From: Ditylenchus dipsaci
Taxonomy: Eukaryota; Nematoda; Chromadorea; Rhabditida; Anguinidae
Direction: 5' to 3'
Length of the DNA stretch: 64,000 nucleotides
Assembly: GCA_004194705.1 (NCBI GenBank)
Contig: SADC01000169.1
Span: 62,001-126,000 of the forward strand
Each line of letters starts with the position of its first letter. Within the stretch, counting starts at the first letter, position 1. Below are positions 12,561 through 24,563 of this stretch, piece by piece. Below the pieces are notes generated by a model, which was not told the DNA's origin, did no database searches, and worked only from the letters and a program-made list of their open reading frames with translations. Both the position numbers and the translations under genes were made by a program.

Positions 12561-12927
12561 TAAAGGACCATCGCCGTTGATGACAATGGCAATTTCGAGT
12601 TTTTGAATTGGCGAGGGACAACCGGAGATGCGGAAAATGTTTTCGCGGATTTTTTTTATTTTGATCTTAAATTTAAATTTCATGTAATAGGTGAGGTGAA
12701 TCAACAGTTATCTATAATAAGTTATAGCTCAATGGGAGTCAGCTAAGTCGTCCGATCTGGCATTGTTAACTAATTTTGGGCTCGACTAGTGGAGGGTTCT
12801 TAATTTTGAACAAATTCTAATCGCAGACAAAAATAACTCGAAATATATGTTCGAAATAAAAGAGCTGCCCCCCCCCCGCGAATTCAAAAACTCGAAATTG
12901 CCATTGTAATCAACGGCGATGGTCTTT
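12561..12927. mobile_element. Foldback MITE (CCATCGCCGTTGAT ends)
   Basis: AAAGGACCATCGCCGTTGAT at the left and ATCAACGGCGATGGTCTTTT at the right, with TTTAAA on both sides. It abuts the large foldback and carries the 42-bp 5S fragment inside. Confidence 0.7.
12749..12790 (+). repeat. 42-bp 5S rRNA fragment
   Basis: Matches 5S positions 36-77 (CGTCCGATCTGGCA to GGGCTCGACTAGT) with several changes, and nothing of the 5S ends. It has the same length and end points as the fragment at 32085-32126. Confidence 0.75.
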
Positions 12928-13076
12928 TAAAGGAGGACAGACTTTAGGGCGGGGGGGGGAGGATTTTGACTAGAAAGTAGAATTTTGCGACCTTAAGTTA
13001 ATTTTTATTTTAAACCCCTAATTTTTTTACACGCAATCGATATTATCATGAATCCACCCGACAAAAAACACATCAG

Positions 13077-13558
13077 ATCAAAATTTTAAAATAATTTTTT
13101 TTTCGAAAAAATCGCCCTCGTCCAATTCAAAGTCACCGTTGTGGTTTTCGGGATTGTTTCAGAACAAATGTTTTTATTGGTGATATAGTGGACATGATTA
13201 TATACAATTTTATACTCAAGATGACTCATGAAAGAAAGGCTACATTGTGAATATAAGGATGTATATGATTATGCCTGTGAAAATTACGAAAAATTAAAAA
13301 ATTTGAGAAAAAAAATTCAAGCTTTTAGAAAGCTCAGAGTTTTTTGAGACTTTGGTTTTTTTGCAAATTTTACAGGCGTTGTCATGTTCAAGCCCTGCTT
13401 TCTGGCGTCACTTTGAGTATAAAATTGTATATAATAGTGTTCACTAGAGCACCAATAAAAACGTGATTTCTGAAAAAGTTCCGAAAACCACAAGGATAAC
13501 TCTGAATTGGAGCAGGGCGATTTTTTCGAAAGAAAATTATTTTAAAATTTTGATCTGG
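13077..13558. mobile_element. Foldback MITE nested in the left arm of 12928-15052
   Basis: Inverted ends AGATCAAAATTTTAAAATAA and its complement at 13558. The right arm of the host foldback lacks this segment, which shows it is an insertion. Confidence 0.75.
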
Positions 13559-14060
13559 ACCTGTACTCAAAACAAACAAAAAATTAGACTGTTGCTTATT
13601 CGACCATATCTCGGCGATTAGTCAACTTTACCAAACTTTACCAAAAACAATTTTTATGGGTCGAAAGAGAAACTCAGTGGCTTTCAGATGAGATATAATG
13701 GCCTGTTCACATACTGAGAGTGAGAGTGGGAGTAAGTTGTCATTGTGAACACCCTTACTCTCACTATCACTCCCACTCTCACTCTCGGGTGTTCACAATG
13801 CGTTTTCACTATTTTGCATTTAACTAATTATTTTAATATTTTATTTCCTAAATTTCATCATAATATTGTAAATTACGACAAAAGATTGCTTGTTGGATAG
13901 TTATCATGTAAAATTTCGATAATAGACACAGGTCTATTAATAGAGGTTTCATAGCATTTTAAACATTATTTTATGTTCTTAGTTCTTCATTCACTTCTCC
14001 CTATCCGAGCCTGATTCATAGTTGTCCAAAATTATTCTTATATCTTCTTTTAACTCCAAG

Positions 14061-14235
14061 CAGGGGCGTACGCAGGGGGGGGGGGGGCAGGGGGGCACGT
14101 GCCCCCCCCGTCAGATTTTTCCGAAAACGGTGTAGGTAAAATGGCCTCGAAAATTTGAAAAACGGGTTAGGTAAAATGGCCTGAAAATGGCCTGGTGCCC
14201 CCCCCCCCCGTCAGAAATTCCTGCGTATGCCACTG
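14061..14235. mobile_element. Short hAT-like MITE with poly-G/C tracts
   Basis: 175 bp: CAGGGGCGTACGCAGG and, complemented, CAGTGGCATACGCAGG. Flanks ACTCCAAG and ACTCAAG differ by one missing C. Related copies without clear ends lie at about 880-1020 and 32845-33015 (GCGTAGCCAGAAAAA start). It sits in the centre of the foldback 12928-15052. Confidence 0.75.
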
Positions 14236-15769
14236 ACTCAAGAGAGTAAAGCTGCTATCCTTTCCCAACGCTTGAATCCAATAAACTGACTGCACAAATA
14301 GGGAGAATTCAACAGTCAGTGTGTTCACGGTTTTCAAAGCGTGTAAAATAACGTTCTCGACACCATCTGTGTGAAGGTAAAGGGGAATTTCGAATGCTGG
14401 ATACAGCTGGCTGTGATGAATTGCGTGAGCTCTCTATTCCTAAAAAATTGTTATGGCATACCCGTCTTTCATATATTCGTCCTCAACTTAGTCCAAAAGA
14501 GAAGGAGACGATTGATGTCATAAAGAACTTCAGCTTTTTTGCCTATAAAAATTCAAATATAGTTTGTTTTTCACAATATCTGGTCGCAATCCATGTTATT
14601 ATGAACAAATTTTAAAAATAAAAAAAACAAGTAAATTAGTTTTTACGCAAAAGGAAAAAAGCATTGTGAACACCCGAGAGTGAGAGTGGGAGTGAGAGTG
14701 AGTGTAAGGTGCATTGTGAACACCCCTTACTCTCACTCCCACTCTCACTCTCAGTATGTGAACAGGCCATTATATCTCATCTGAAAGCCACTGAGTTTCT
14801 CGTTCGACCCCTAAAAATTGTTTTTCGTAAAGTTGACTAATCGCCGAGATATGGTCGAATTAGCATTAGTCTAATTTTTTTTCGTTTTGAGTACGGGTCC
14901 TGATGTGTTTTTTGTCGGGTGGATTCATGGTAATATCGATTGGTGTGAAAATTAGGAGTTAAAAATAAAAATTAAATTAACTTAAGGTCGCAAATTTCCA
15001 TGTTGTAGTCAAAATACCCCCCTCCCCCTAAAGTCTGTCCTCCTTTAAATTAGGATGATATCCACAAACTTTTGTGGTCGATGTAGTTGCCAAACTCTGT
15101 CTTCTATGAACATGCTTTTTCATTTTCTCTAAATTGGTATATAATTTTTTTCTTAATATATATATTCGTCAGTAAAAATACTTGATTAGTTTTAGCCTGG
15201 CATCTTCTAATATAAATGTCGCATCCACATCCGGAGTTTCAGCCTCTGACAATATTCTAAATTCCATTAAAATATTGGGTTGGCTAATAAGTCATGGCGT
15301 ACTTTTTTTTAATTTGAAGTTTTGTCTATAAGCAAATAAATAGTGGCTGAGCGCCATATGCCATTTTGTAGCATGAAAGCTTTTCTTTCATCACTGTTTT
15401 TTACTTTTTAACATTTTTCAATAAATATTGGTTTCTAGGCTCAAGAGGGGGAGGTGGAGCTCAAGTCAAGAAAAACAAACATCTTCGACATCGTTTAAAC
15501 TGGTTACCGCGGCTATACTGTAGAATGCACGAATAAAAGGGGGCCACTAATGACTCAGGCCCACTAACAAGAAGATGTTGAACATAGTTTTTGAATACTG
15601 GGGCCTACCGCATAAATAAACTCTGGTATGCATGCTTTTTCATGCATCTAGAGTCACTTTCGAGTGATTTGTGTCTAAGGTATGTGGGTGTGCACATCTC
15701 AACTCCAAGCCCCGAAGGGGCCCAGGGGGTTTTAGAGTTAGAGATGCGCGCACTCACACAGGAGCTCAA

Positions 15770-16110
15770 GTTTGAGTTTAAATTGGGTCATGTTAAGCTT
15801 TAATTTGAGTAACTATTAAACTTTAAAAACGACGACCTAGTAGCTTAACATGACCCTATTTAGAGTTTAACCTAGGGTTGTACAATTCCCGGAATTTTCC
15901 AGTTTTTCCTTATTAAATCCTCCATATACTCGAGAGAATTCTCCGGAGAATTCTCCGATTTTTATTTTTTCGGAGAATTATACAGCCTTAGTTTAACCTT
16001 ACCCAATTTAAACTTTAACTTTACTCTAATTAAAATTTAAACTGACTCAATTTAAACTTTGATTTTACCCAATTTAAACTTTAATTTCACTCTATTTAAA
16101 CTGGATCTTA
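15770..16110 (+). repeat. Degenerate CAATTTAAACTTTAA array
   Basis: 15-25-bp units in two blocks separated by a CGGAGAATTCTCCG palindromic segment (15890-15985). It lies between a palindromic-family copy and the FLYWCH element. Confidence 0.6.
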
Positions 16111-16334
16111 CCCAATTCAAACTTCAAAAAGTATATGGGCTACCAGGCGGAACCGAACTTTTACATCAGTGATATCACACTCGCCAACTTTAAATAGCTC
16201 GTTCTCAGTGATTTCTCCCGGAAAAAATCTGTCCTACAGTTTTGTAGTATTTTTCACCAGCTTTCTGCTGGTATCTTCGGTTTTTTCATATGAAACACTT
16301 TATGCAGAGATCGAACAAGTTTTAGTAAAAACTG

Positions 16335-18914
16335 GTGGGGTGAGCGTTGGCCAAACGTTTTTTGGCCAAACTTCTTTTTGAACCAATACTTTCTTTCGAC
16401 CAAAATTTTTTAACCAGTCTTGGCGTTCCGCCACGGAAGCTTTGGCCAATTCAACACTTCCGCCAATCGAACTTTGGCCAATATTATACTTCAGCCAGTC
16501 GGACTTTGGCCAATATTATACTTGAGTCAGTCGAGTTTTGACCAATATTATACTTCAGCCAGTCGGACTTTGGCCAAGCCTTTGTTTCAGCCACTCGGAC
16601 TTTGGCCAATATAATACTTGAACCAGTCGAGTTTTGGCCATTGTTATACTTCAGCCAATCGAGTTTTGGCCAATATAATACTCGAGCCAATCGAGTTTTG
16701 GTCAATATAATACTTTAGCCAATCGAGTTTTGGCCAATATTTTACTTCAGTCAGTCGGACTTTTTCCAAAATTTTTTTTACCGCAAGTCAATTTAACCAG
16801 TGAATGTTCCTAATTAACTCATTGCCTTCACCATCACTTATCTATAATTATCATTTCCGACAATCAACAACTAAACCTCATTTGACGAATAATAGTACGC
16901 TAAACAAACCATTATTTTCCAACTCACCCTATTTGATGTATATACTAGAGCAGACTTTGGCATTCCTTGGTTATTTATTCATGATTTGTTCTGATCATTC
17001 ATATATCGTCACTCAGTTAGGGTGTCCTATCATCAAGGCTGATGCTTTATTGTGTTGCCTCACTATTGAGACTCGACTGTATATAAAGTCTCGAATGCAT
17101 AATACCTAATTATCCTCACTTTCAAGGAACACCAGATCAATGGAAAGCGACATTTTATTTAACTTCAACAAACAACAATAAATCGGACCAACTCAAAGAA
17201 CAAAACATTTACAACAGTTAAATGATCAACAACTAAATGTTGTTCTCATGGATATCTTGGAATTCTGCGATCAGCTTCTCCGGATCGCCGGTCAACTTGG
17301 ATAGCTCGCGTAGCACGGGTGACACTTGTAAGACTTGCCGGGACATTTTCTGAGTTGAAGTTTTCTGTAGCATCTACCAGAGCCAAAATGATTGCGGGAT
17401 TGCTGGTCTTGGATCGCTTATTCTGCAGTAGTGGGTCACGCACGCGAATAGTCTTAGCTTTGGACGCCACACCTAAAATGAAAATTAAATGACAAGCTTA
17501 AACACAAAAAAATTAATATGCTACCCAGCTCCATCTTGAACATCGTGAGAACAAAAGGTTTATTTCACCCGGTGGATCATCGTGAAACACAAATGGCGTC
17601 TGGTCGGCGAAGTATTTCCATCCCTCCGGTATCTCGACATCTTGAAAGTTTCTGGCGCCAGGCGGATAATTCTTTGCGTCCTTAATTAATTTTTTCTAAT
17701 GGCAGGTATAATTTTTTATTACCTTTCTAGCCTTTGCGATCAAGTGACGAATATTCTCATAGTCAACAGCGGCAATCACAGAGTCATCTAGGATGAGGTT
17801 CTCAATGGCTTGGTTGTACACGTCGCGAGGTGAAATCTAAAAATACTAAATTTGGCTCGTTGCACTCACATTTGCTTTTTCTACTTTTCGATTTGCCATA
17901 CTTATGCGAAGAGCCTCTTGATACACTTGAAGTTTGCCTACATCCACAGGGTCTGCTTCATGGGAATGCTCAGTGATAGTCTCCATTTTGTAGGTGTTGT
18001 TATTCAGAACAACCTTGGCCATGCATCCTCCTCTGTGATGTTTGCAAGAGTAAACGACGTCTCCATTGCCTCGGTTGTAGCGAAAAGTATACAGGTAACC
18101 TGAATGATAACAATAAAAAAATTGTCATCGGGAATGAATTAAAGAAAGTAACCGTCGTATTCACCATATCACGTCCTTCTTGCTCATAACAAACTGAAGC
18201 TGCTCAGGCTCGGGGTTGACTCGGAAGTTGTTGAGATCCTCCATTGGCACGAGATCCTCTTCATCTTCATAGACTCCATAATTGATGTCAGGCAAAAAGT
18301 CGGGATCTTCTTCATCATCGTAAATTTCCATGACGATATCTAGAAAAGAGTAAAATTGAGGCCATGAATAAGCCTATTAGATATATAAAAGAGAACTTTT
18401 ATTAAGATAAATATCTAGTTAAAAGACGATGTCTAATGGCTCTTAATTGCTGGTAACATATGATATCTTATAATATATAATTGGAAAAGTCCGACTGACT
18501 GAAGTAAAATATTGGCCAAAACTCGTTTGGCTGAAGTATTATATTGACCAAAACTCGATTGGCTCGAGTATTATATTGGCCAAAACTCGATTGGCTGAAG
18601 TATAACAATGGCCAAAACTCGACTGGTTCAAGTATTATATTGGCCAAAGTCCGAGTGGCTGAAACAAAGGCTTGGCCAAAGTCCGACTGGCTGAAGTATA
18701 ATATTGGTCAAAACTCGACTGACTCAAGTATAATATTGGCAAAGTCCGACTGGCTGAAGTATAATATTGGCCAAAGTTCGATTGGCGGAAGTGTTGAATT
18801 GGCCAAAGCTTCCGTGGCGGAACGCCAAGGCTGGTTGAATAAAAGATTGGTCATAACCGAATTTGTCCTGAGAAGAAGTTTGGCCAAAAACGATTGGCCA
18901 ATTATCACCCCACC
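16335..18914. mobile_element. MULE-like transposon with tandem-array terminal inverted repeats
   Basis: Left arm 16335 to about 16790 and right arm about 18485-18914 are near-identical inverted copies made of a degenerate 30-40-bp unit containing TTTGGCCAATATTATACTTC. The outermost bases read GTGGGGTGA on the left and TCACCCCACC on the right. The element is flanked by an exact direct repeat TAAAAACTG (16326-16334 and 18915-18923; 8 or 9 bp, depending on where the terminal G is placed). Long arms, subterminal arrays and a 9-bp duplication fit Mutator-like elements. The interior holds the FLYWCH gene but no recognisable DDE catalytic region, so it is probably non-autonomous. Confidence 0.85.
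17233..18331 (-). CDS. FLYWCH zinc-finger protein carried by MULE-like element
   Basis: Five exons (about 18165-18331, 17870-18099, 17723-17836, 17569-17695, 17233-17472; about 290 aa) begin with an acidic stretch EIYDDEEDPDF. Next is a FLYWCH domain: EYDGYLYTFRY, VVYSCKHHRGGCMAKVVL, TEHSHEAD, with the C...C...H-x-H zinc ligands. Then PRDVYNQAIENLILDDSV and RHLIAKARK resemble the linker that precedes the DDE domain in FLYWCH-MULE transposases. The C terminus continues as KTIRVRDPLLQNK and, in a second frame, KLTGDPEKLIAEFQDIHENN then stop. Frame breaks of one base are seen near exon 1/2 and before KLTGD. No DDE motif follows. It lies wholly between the inverted arms, so I infer transposon cargo with DNA-binding capacity. 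Confidence 0.75.
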
Positions 18915-19609
18915 TAAAAACTGACATGTTTTAGATATATCTCATCTGATTATATCTCATCTGAAATCTCATCTAAGCAAATGGACCATATATCTCCGCT
19001 AATATAGCGTAATTTGGAAAAATAAATGACAAAACCAGAATCCTTGCAACTTTTTGGACTAGATTAATCAAAACATCCGGCCAAAGATCAAGAAAAATTT
19101 TAAATCTAGAATAAAAAAAGTGTCTGTCCCGAGGCGGGAACGAACTTTTTAATGTGTTGTTCAAAAAGACAGCAGAAAAAGAGGGTTATTTTCAAATGTT
19201 CAATGACAGACCGCCAAAGTCGATTTCGCCTTTCGACGTGTTTGACACGCCGTGTGATGCACCACCACAGCCTTACCCACTAGGCTACCATGTCGTTTTG
19301 AATTTTAGAGGTTATGCATGGGCTATATATCAGTGAGACTGTTTTTGCAACCCTAATTTTATAGAGTTTCTACCAAAAGTTATTTATTTTGTCATGATTA
19401 GAAAGCGATTCAAGTTCAAATAGCACTATAAAAACAAAATTTAGTGTTACTGGGTAAAAAGCGCTGTAAAAAGGGGCCAGTAAAAAGGGCTGTGTAAGGT
19501 GGCCAGGTACTTAACTATATTTTTATTCTCCTTTTTTCTTCCGAAATATTTTTTTTTGTGCTACTAGTTAGTAATTGCTATTATTGTGGTTAATAATACT
19601 TAGGTACTA

Positions 19610-19678
19610 CAGTCGAACCTCGACATGACGCCACTCCCTGGACCGGCCAACAGGTGGCGTTATATCGAGGTTTGACTG
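19610..19678. mobile_element. Mini pogo-like MITE
   Basis: 69 bp: CAGTCGAACCTCGACATGAC to GTTATATCGAGGTTTGACTG, an imperfect hairpin, with TA at the left (19608-19609) and TG at the right. Related single ends lie near 3467, 33245-33300 and 52135-52250. Confidence 0.7.
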
Positions 19679-20099
19679 TGTTGGTCATGCCATACTTTTT
19701 TTTTATTTCTTACAGCAACTACAGTCCGAATGATCAGTAGTAGTCTAAGTATGGCTGATCCGATTTTTCTTAATTTGTTTGAAATTAGTCTTTCTTGTTT
19801 TGTAACAAACTTCTATTATTAACACGTTTGTCTGTAATCCAGCTTCAGTTCTATTGCATAATCCAAACCAAGTGACCATCTATTTAGTGCGAATTTTTAT
19901 TATGTTTTTCGGGTTCTAAAACTTGTTCTTTGCACTCATCCGAGCACTCTTAAGAAGGCTTTATAATAGCAAAAATGCTATTTTGCGTTTTTTTTTATTT
20001 TTATTTTTCGAATGACAGTTTTCTACCTCCAAACTATTTTTAGATTATCGTAATAATTCACGAAAAAGATTTTTGAAGCTGAAACATATGAAAAAAAAT

Positions 20100-20845
20100 T
20101 CGACGCTACTCGGTAATAACCCCCCCCCCCCCCAAAAAGCTACTCGGAATAACATAAAAGGTCCAGAAAAGCAATTTAAAGGGGATTATGGGCTGTATTG
20201 GGAGGGGAAGGGAATAATACAGGGCCACTTTTTTTAGCTGCTTTACCATGTTTTTCAACTCGGGCCGTGGCAAAAATAGACTCTATATGCATTTTATGAT
20301 CAAGTGTACTTCTCGGAATCATTTCTAAGGTAAGTGCGTGCGCGCATCTCTAACTCTCAAGCCCCTGCGCCCCGAAGGGATTTACCCCGTTTTGGTCACT
20401 GGAGCTGGGAAAAGAGAGCCTCTAAATGCATTTTCGTTCAAAAGTCTTACTCGGAATTATGTCTAAGGTGAGTGCGCGCATCTCTAACCAACCAAGCCCC
20501 CTGCGCCTCCTTCGGGGCGCAGGGGGCTTGAGAGTTAGAGATGCGCGCACGCACTTACCTTAGACATGATTCCGAGAAGTACACTTGATCATAAAATGCA
20601 TATAGAGTCTATTTTTGCCACGGCCCGAGTTGAAAAACATGGTAAAGCAACTAAAAAAAGTGGCCCCTGTATTATTCCCTTCCCCACCCAATACAGCCCA
20701 TAATCCCTTTTAAATTGCTTTTCTGGTCCTTTATGGCGAAATTATTGCTTAAAAATGTGTTTTGACCACTCCTAAAAATATTGATTTGGGGGGGGGGTGT
20801 TATAACCGAGTAGCTTTTAGGGGGGGGGGGGGTGGTGCGTTATTA
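20100..20845. mobile_element. Foldback element containing a copy of the palindromic family
   Basis: Outer inverted parts: CTACTCGGTAATAACCCCCC at about 20100 and the complement near 20840; then GGGATTATGGGCTGTATTGG with its inverse. The centre (20230-20640) consists of two opposed copies of the dispersed palindromic family. Confidence 0.7.
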
Positions 20846-20922
20846 CCGAGTAGCGTCCAAAACTCTATGTTGCATCCTTTAAGGGACCGGATTTTTCGGC
20901 CGAAAATGGTCTCCCCATTTCC

Positions 20923-21795
20923 CGGCCTGAGGCTACGAGCCAGAGGCTCAGCCATCCAAAAGTTAAACGACAACCATCGGGATCCACCCGGCTGATCAGT
21001 CCGATCATTTCGAGTGCTTATACTTTTACGTGCACCACAAGTGGCTGGGTACCTAAATACTGATACCGAGGCATTCCTTTGTACCAACACCTGAGTACCT
21101 TTAGTTAAATATAAAAGGCTGAGTACCACCTGGATACCTCACACGGTATGAAACTAATCCAGACTAGAGTTCCGGCAAGTGAAATTGCTGTTTTAGTATT
21201 ATCAAACCATGTTCAGCACATGATTTTGCACAAGTTCACTGATTTTCAATTACTTTCAGCCGAATTAACAAAATTTCGGATTCTCGAGGATACCCATTTA
21301 GGGTATTCATGAGAATACCAAATTAGAGGACACCTATTTCTTTTTCAAAAAGCCATATCTCAACACTCTTATATTCAAAAAAATCTGTAACATGGGTTTT
21401 GTAGCTTGTGTGAAAGTGGGGATTTACCGAGGGTGAAATGAGTAGGTTGGGGCAATCACTAACAAGGAAAGTATCCGAGGTGTGATTCTGAGGACGAAAG
21501 ATGATAAAAAAAATTAATGTCTTCTTGTGGAGCACCCCCAGGTTACGTGTGAAAGTGGTTGGCTAACCCCATGCAAAAGTCGAAATTTTGAGAAATGATA
21601 AATTCCATAATTAATTTAAAAATAATTAAGTTCGAAATGTGACGATGATATCATGGTTTTGCTGGATTATATAATCCTTTCCTCAAAATTTAATTTTTTT
21701 CTAGGCTCTCTCCTTCTCGGCCTATGGCTACGAGCCAGAGGCTCAGCCATCCAAAAGTTAAACGACAACCATCGGGATCCACCCGGCTGATCGAT
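20923..21795 (+). repeat. 75-bp duplicated segment pair
   Basis: 20923-20996 and 21717-21790 are nearly identical, containing CTACGAGCCAGAGGCTCAGC and CATCGGGATCCACCCGGCTG. The flanks differ. It is not rRNA or tRNA that I can recognise. Confidence 0.75.
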
Positions 21796-22512
21796 ATAAC
21801 CGAGTAGCTCCTAGGATTGGGGGGGAGTATATCCTAATTTTTATTCCAATAAAATACAGTCTCGAGTTTTATATGATATTTATTTTTCAAAAACATAATC
21901 CAGAATTTAGTCATATTTAAATAAGTTCAAGTACTCGGCAAGTGATGGCATTCGAAAGCCCAAGATCTCAACGAATTCAAGAAGATATTTAGGTATTATC
22001 AATGAACTTTTAATTTTAATCACCCTTATAGAAAAAAAACTCCTTTTAAGTCGTTTGCTTAATTAAATAGTATGAGATACCGGGTTAGGTTGGATGCCCT
22101 GAAATTAGGTATGAGATTCCGGGCTGGGTTGGATGTCCTGAAAATGGGCATGAGGTACCGGGCTGGGTAAGATTTTGGTAAGTCTAATTCGAAAATTCAT
22201 GTTTTATATACCTACATTAGCTAAAAAAACTTATTATGTTTTAAATTCTATTAAAATCAATAGTCAATTAATATAAGATAAATTGTTGAATAAAAATCAT
22301 GTTTTATTTTAAAATTTTGGCCGCTTCAAGCGGCCATCTAGCACTAGTACGACACGCGTAGCGCGTTTAAAATACTAATAAGTTTCAAAGTAAAAACTGG
22401 TTAGTATTTTTTTTTATTCTGTCAAAATATATGCTCCTCACCCTTCCTAGTTAAAAGGTTAATAAAAAAGTTCCAAAAATCAGAAATAGGCCATGAATCA
22501 AAATTCGTTCTA

Positions 22513-23040
22513 GAATCTTGTCAAAACCTACACTTTTTCATCCGGCCTCGAAGTGCCTTCCGCAAAAACATCTCCCTCCTCGTCCTCTTCAATCTCCTCC
22601 ATTGATGAAAAGGCGGAAAAATCGGAATCCAAGTCTGAATTTTATGGATTTTTTAAACTTAGAAGGCTTGAGGACCATGATTTTTGCGCGCAGTGGCATG
22701 TGCGAAATTTGAATTGGCGGGGGACACTTCTCTTTCGTCTAATTCTGTACTCTTTCGGGTCATTCGAAAAAACTCGAAAGAGTACACTGATAGACGAAAG
22801 AGAAGTGTCCCCGCCAATTCAAATTTTCCACATGCCACTGCGCGCGAAAACCATGGTTCTTTTAAGCCACCTGAATCTGTATCCACATTAGCTCCATCTC
22901 CAAACGCCACAAAACTAGCTGGATTGCTGAGATCAAATTTGGCAGGGAGATGGTGTGAATCTTTGAAATTTTGCCGAAAATCAAGGGCTTCTTTTTGGTT
23001 TGCAAATTTTCTTTCGAACGCGACTCCTCAAATCTTAAAA
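22513..23040 (-). CDS. Probable myosin tail coding region interrupted by a hairpin insertion
   Basis: On the minus strand 23040-22863 reads as RFEESRSKENLQTKKKPLIF, then (after one apparent missing base) KFDLSNPASFVAFGDGANVD. Beyond the palindromic insertion at 22672-22862, the frame NSDLDSDFSAFSSMEEIEED continues with EEGDVFAEG. The composition is charged and low in bias, unlike the surrounding AT-rich repeats. It lies just downstream of the IQ exon on the same strand, where a class IX tail would be. There is no family motif, so the assignment is positional. Confidence 0.4.
22672..22862. mobile_element. Hairpin MITE in a probable tail exon
   Basis: Two 90-bp arms, AGGACCATGATTTTTGCGCG at the left and CGCGCGAAAACCATGGTTCT at the right, with GACACTTCTCTTTCGTCTA inside. 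One frame stays open across it on the minus strand. Confidence 0.75.
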
Positions 23041-23547
23041 AAGTTTTAAGGAAAAAGTTAACAAAAGTATTGGCTTCTACTTTTTTCGCTGGATTTTCCC
23101 ACGGGCAATTGCTTGAAGGTGAATCACTGTTTTAGGATGGCTTGAAATTTGTGCTGGGCTAAACACTATATATTTAGCCCTAAAAAGACGCTAAGGAATG
23201 TGCCTTTGTGTCGCTTCCACCAACACTGAATCTTCAAAGCTGCCAAATTTTTTCTTTGCAAAGAAATTCTCAGCAAAGCGCCTCTGACCAGCGCCTAAAA
23301 TGGTTCGAATTTCACCCAAATTTTCAAAACAATATATATTTTATCAATAGCTTATTTTGTAGCCCAGTGCCTTAGCTATATAAAACAACGGCAACTGCAC
23401 AGATTTTCAGCGGAGGAGAAAATTTTGTGCCATTTTAGAGTTAAGAGGTATAAATGTGCCCGTATTTATGAGCTTAAAAACAGAGAAATTTATTAAACAT
23501 GGAAAACAGCTAATTTTTTCGCTAAGAAGTTCTGTAAGAAGTAGTAC

Positions 23548-24123
23548 CTGCAATTTGATTATTCCATTCCTCATCTTCAAATAGCGCCTCCTAGTCAGCA
23601 ATGCTCGAAAATAAGACTGGAGTTTGTAAATATGGTCCATAATGATGCGATGGAGGTGGTCATCCAGCAGTAGCTTCTCGGCATCTCTCATAAAAATCTT
23701 TAAAATACTTGAATTATTTTTGTCACATTTTCCTAAATAAGCACCTTTGACTTCCCGTACTGAATGTTTTTGGTCTCAATTATAGGGTTTTGGTGATAAA
23801 CTGCTGGATATCTTCCTTTGTGCTGTCTGCACCATTTGGCAGCAGTAAGATGCGATACTGATTAACAAATGACTAAAAGTAGTATTGACAAGACAGAGAA
23901 TTATCATATAAACTTCGAACAGTTTACCTCATATTCAAAGCGAACACTATAGCCAGCCCTTCTAATGGACACAGTCTCCAACATTCCAGTGTATCTTAGT
24001 TGGCGAAGTATAATGTTGTCGTCAAAGTAATTGGGGATCTAAATGATTAAATGGTTTAGAAAGGGAGGTATAAAAATGCACCTTCTCATTGTTGGATTTG
24101 ATGCACCGGATAAAGTATGGAGT
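23548..24123 (-). CDS. MYO9: Class IX myosin, SH/converter exons and first IQ motif
   Basis: Four exons: 24082-24123 ([14 protein letters not shown]), 23928-24038 ([14 protein letters not shown] then [12 protein letters not shown]), 23745-23872 ([17 protein letters not shown], ending YGKSKV) and 23548-23697 ([17 protein letters not shown], then an IQ helix with [17 protein letters not shown]). RC(I)K/RSN and [21 protein letters not shown] strings are the universal SH1/converter signatures. MRDAEK followed by LQ-x-x-FR-x-x-L-x-RRR is the class IX neck. One base appears to be missing near 23797, between DIQQF and HQNPII. The exon before TPYF was not found within about 300 bases upstream on the minus strand. 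Confidence 0.87.
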
Positions 24124-24563
24124 CTGAAAGACTATAATGATAAATGAAGAAGGGCTAAACTATGTCATAATTTAGGATCTATTCTCTAGAATGTGGTTGG
24201 TGAGCCTTTGGCTCTTACCACATTAGCTGCATGTCTAGATTTTTTATTTTAAAACAAGTCTCATGAAGCGTAGGATAAATTCTTGCCCGTGTTTATCATG
24301 CAGGTGCATATTTACCGACAAAGCGCCTCCCAACTCGTGATCAAACACTGCATATATACCCATACGCATATACGTACGCATACGTACTTTTCAGTGCGTT
24401 AAGATATTTGTTATTTATTTGAACCGAAGTCAAGTTATTTGAACCGAAAGCTCGGTAGCAAAAAGCCCCCGATCGACATCCCCAGTGATAGGGAATTTCC
24501 ACAGAGCAGTAGCAGATCTAGTTCAAAAGTACGCAAGAAAACAGACAAAAAGCATACCACACC

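Larger units (their letters stand above)
12928..15052. mobile_element. Large foldback element with nested insertions
   Basis: Left arm 12928-13805 and right arm 14663-15052 are inverted copies running from GGAGGACAGACTTTAGGG inwards to GTGTTCACAATGC. They include GAGAGTGAGAGTGGGAGT arrays at the inner ends. The left arm is longer because another foldback (about 13077-13558) sits inside it. The centre 13806-14662 holds the hAT-like MITE 14061-14235 and one ORF of 73 codons with no recognised domain. Confidence 0.8.
18924..22512. other. Intron sequence with MITEs, no exon found
   Basis: Apart from the listed MITE, foldback and 75-bp duplication, this stretch is AT-rich. 22060-22180 has three direct GAGATACCGGG(T/C)TGGGTTGGAT units. 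Confidence 0.4.
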
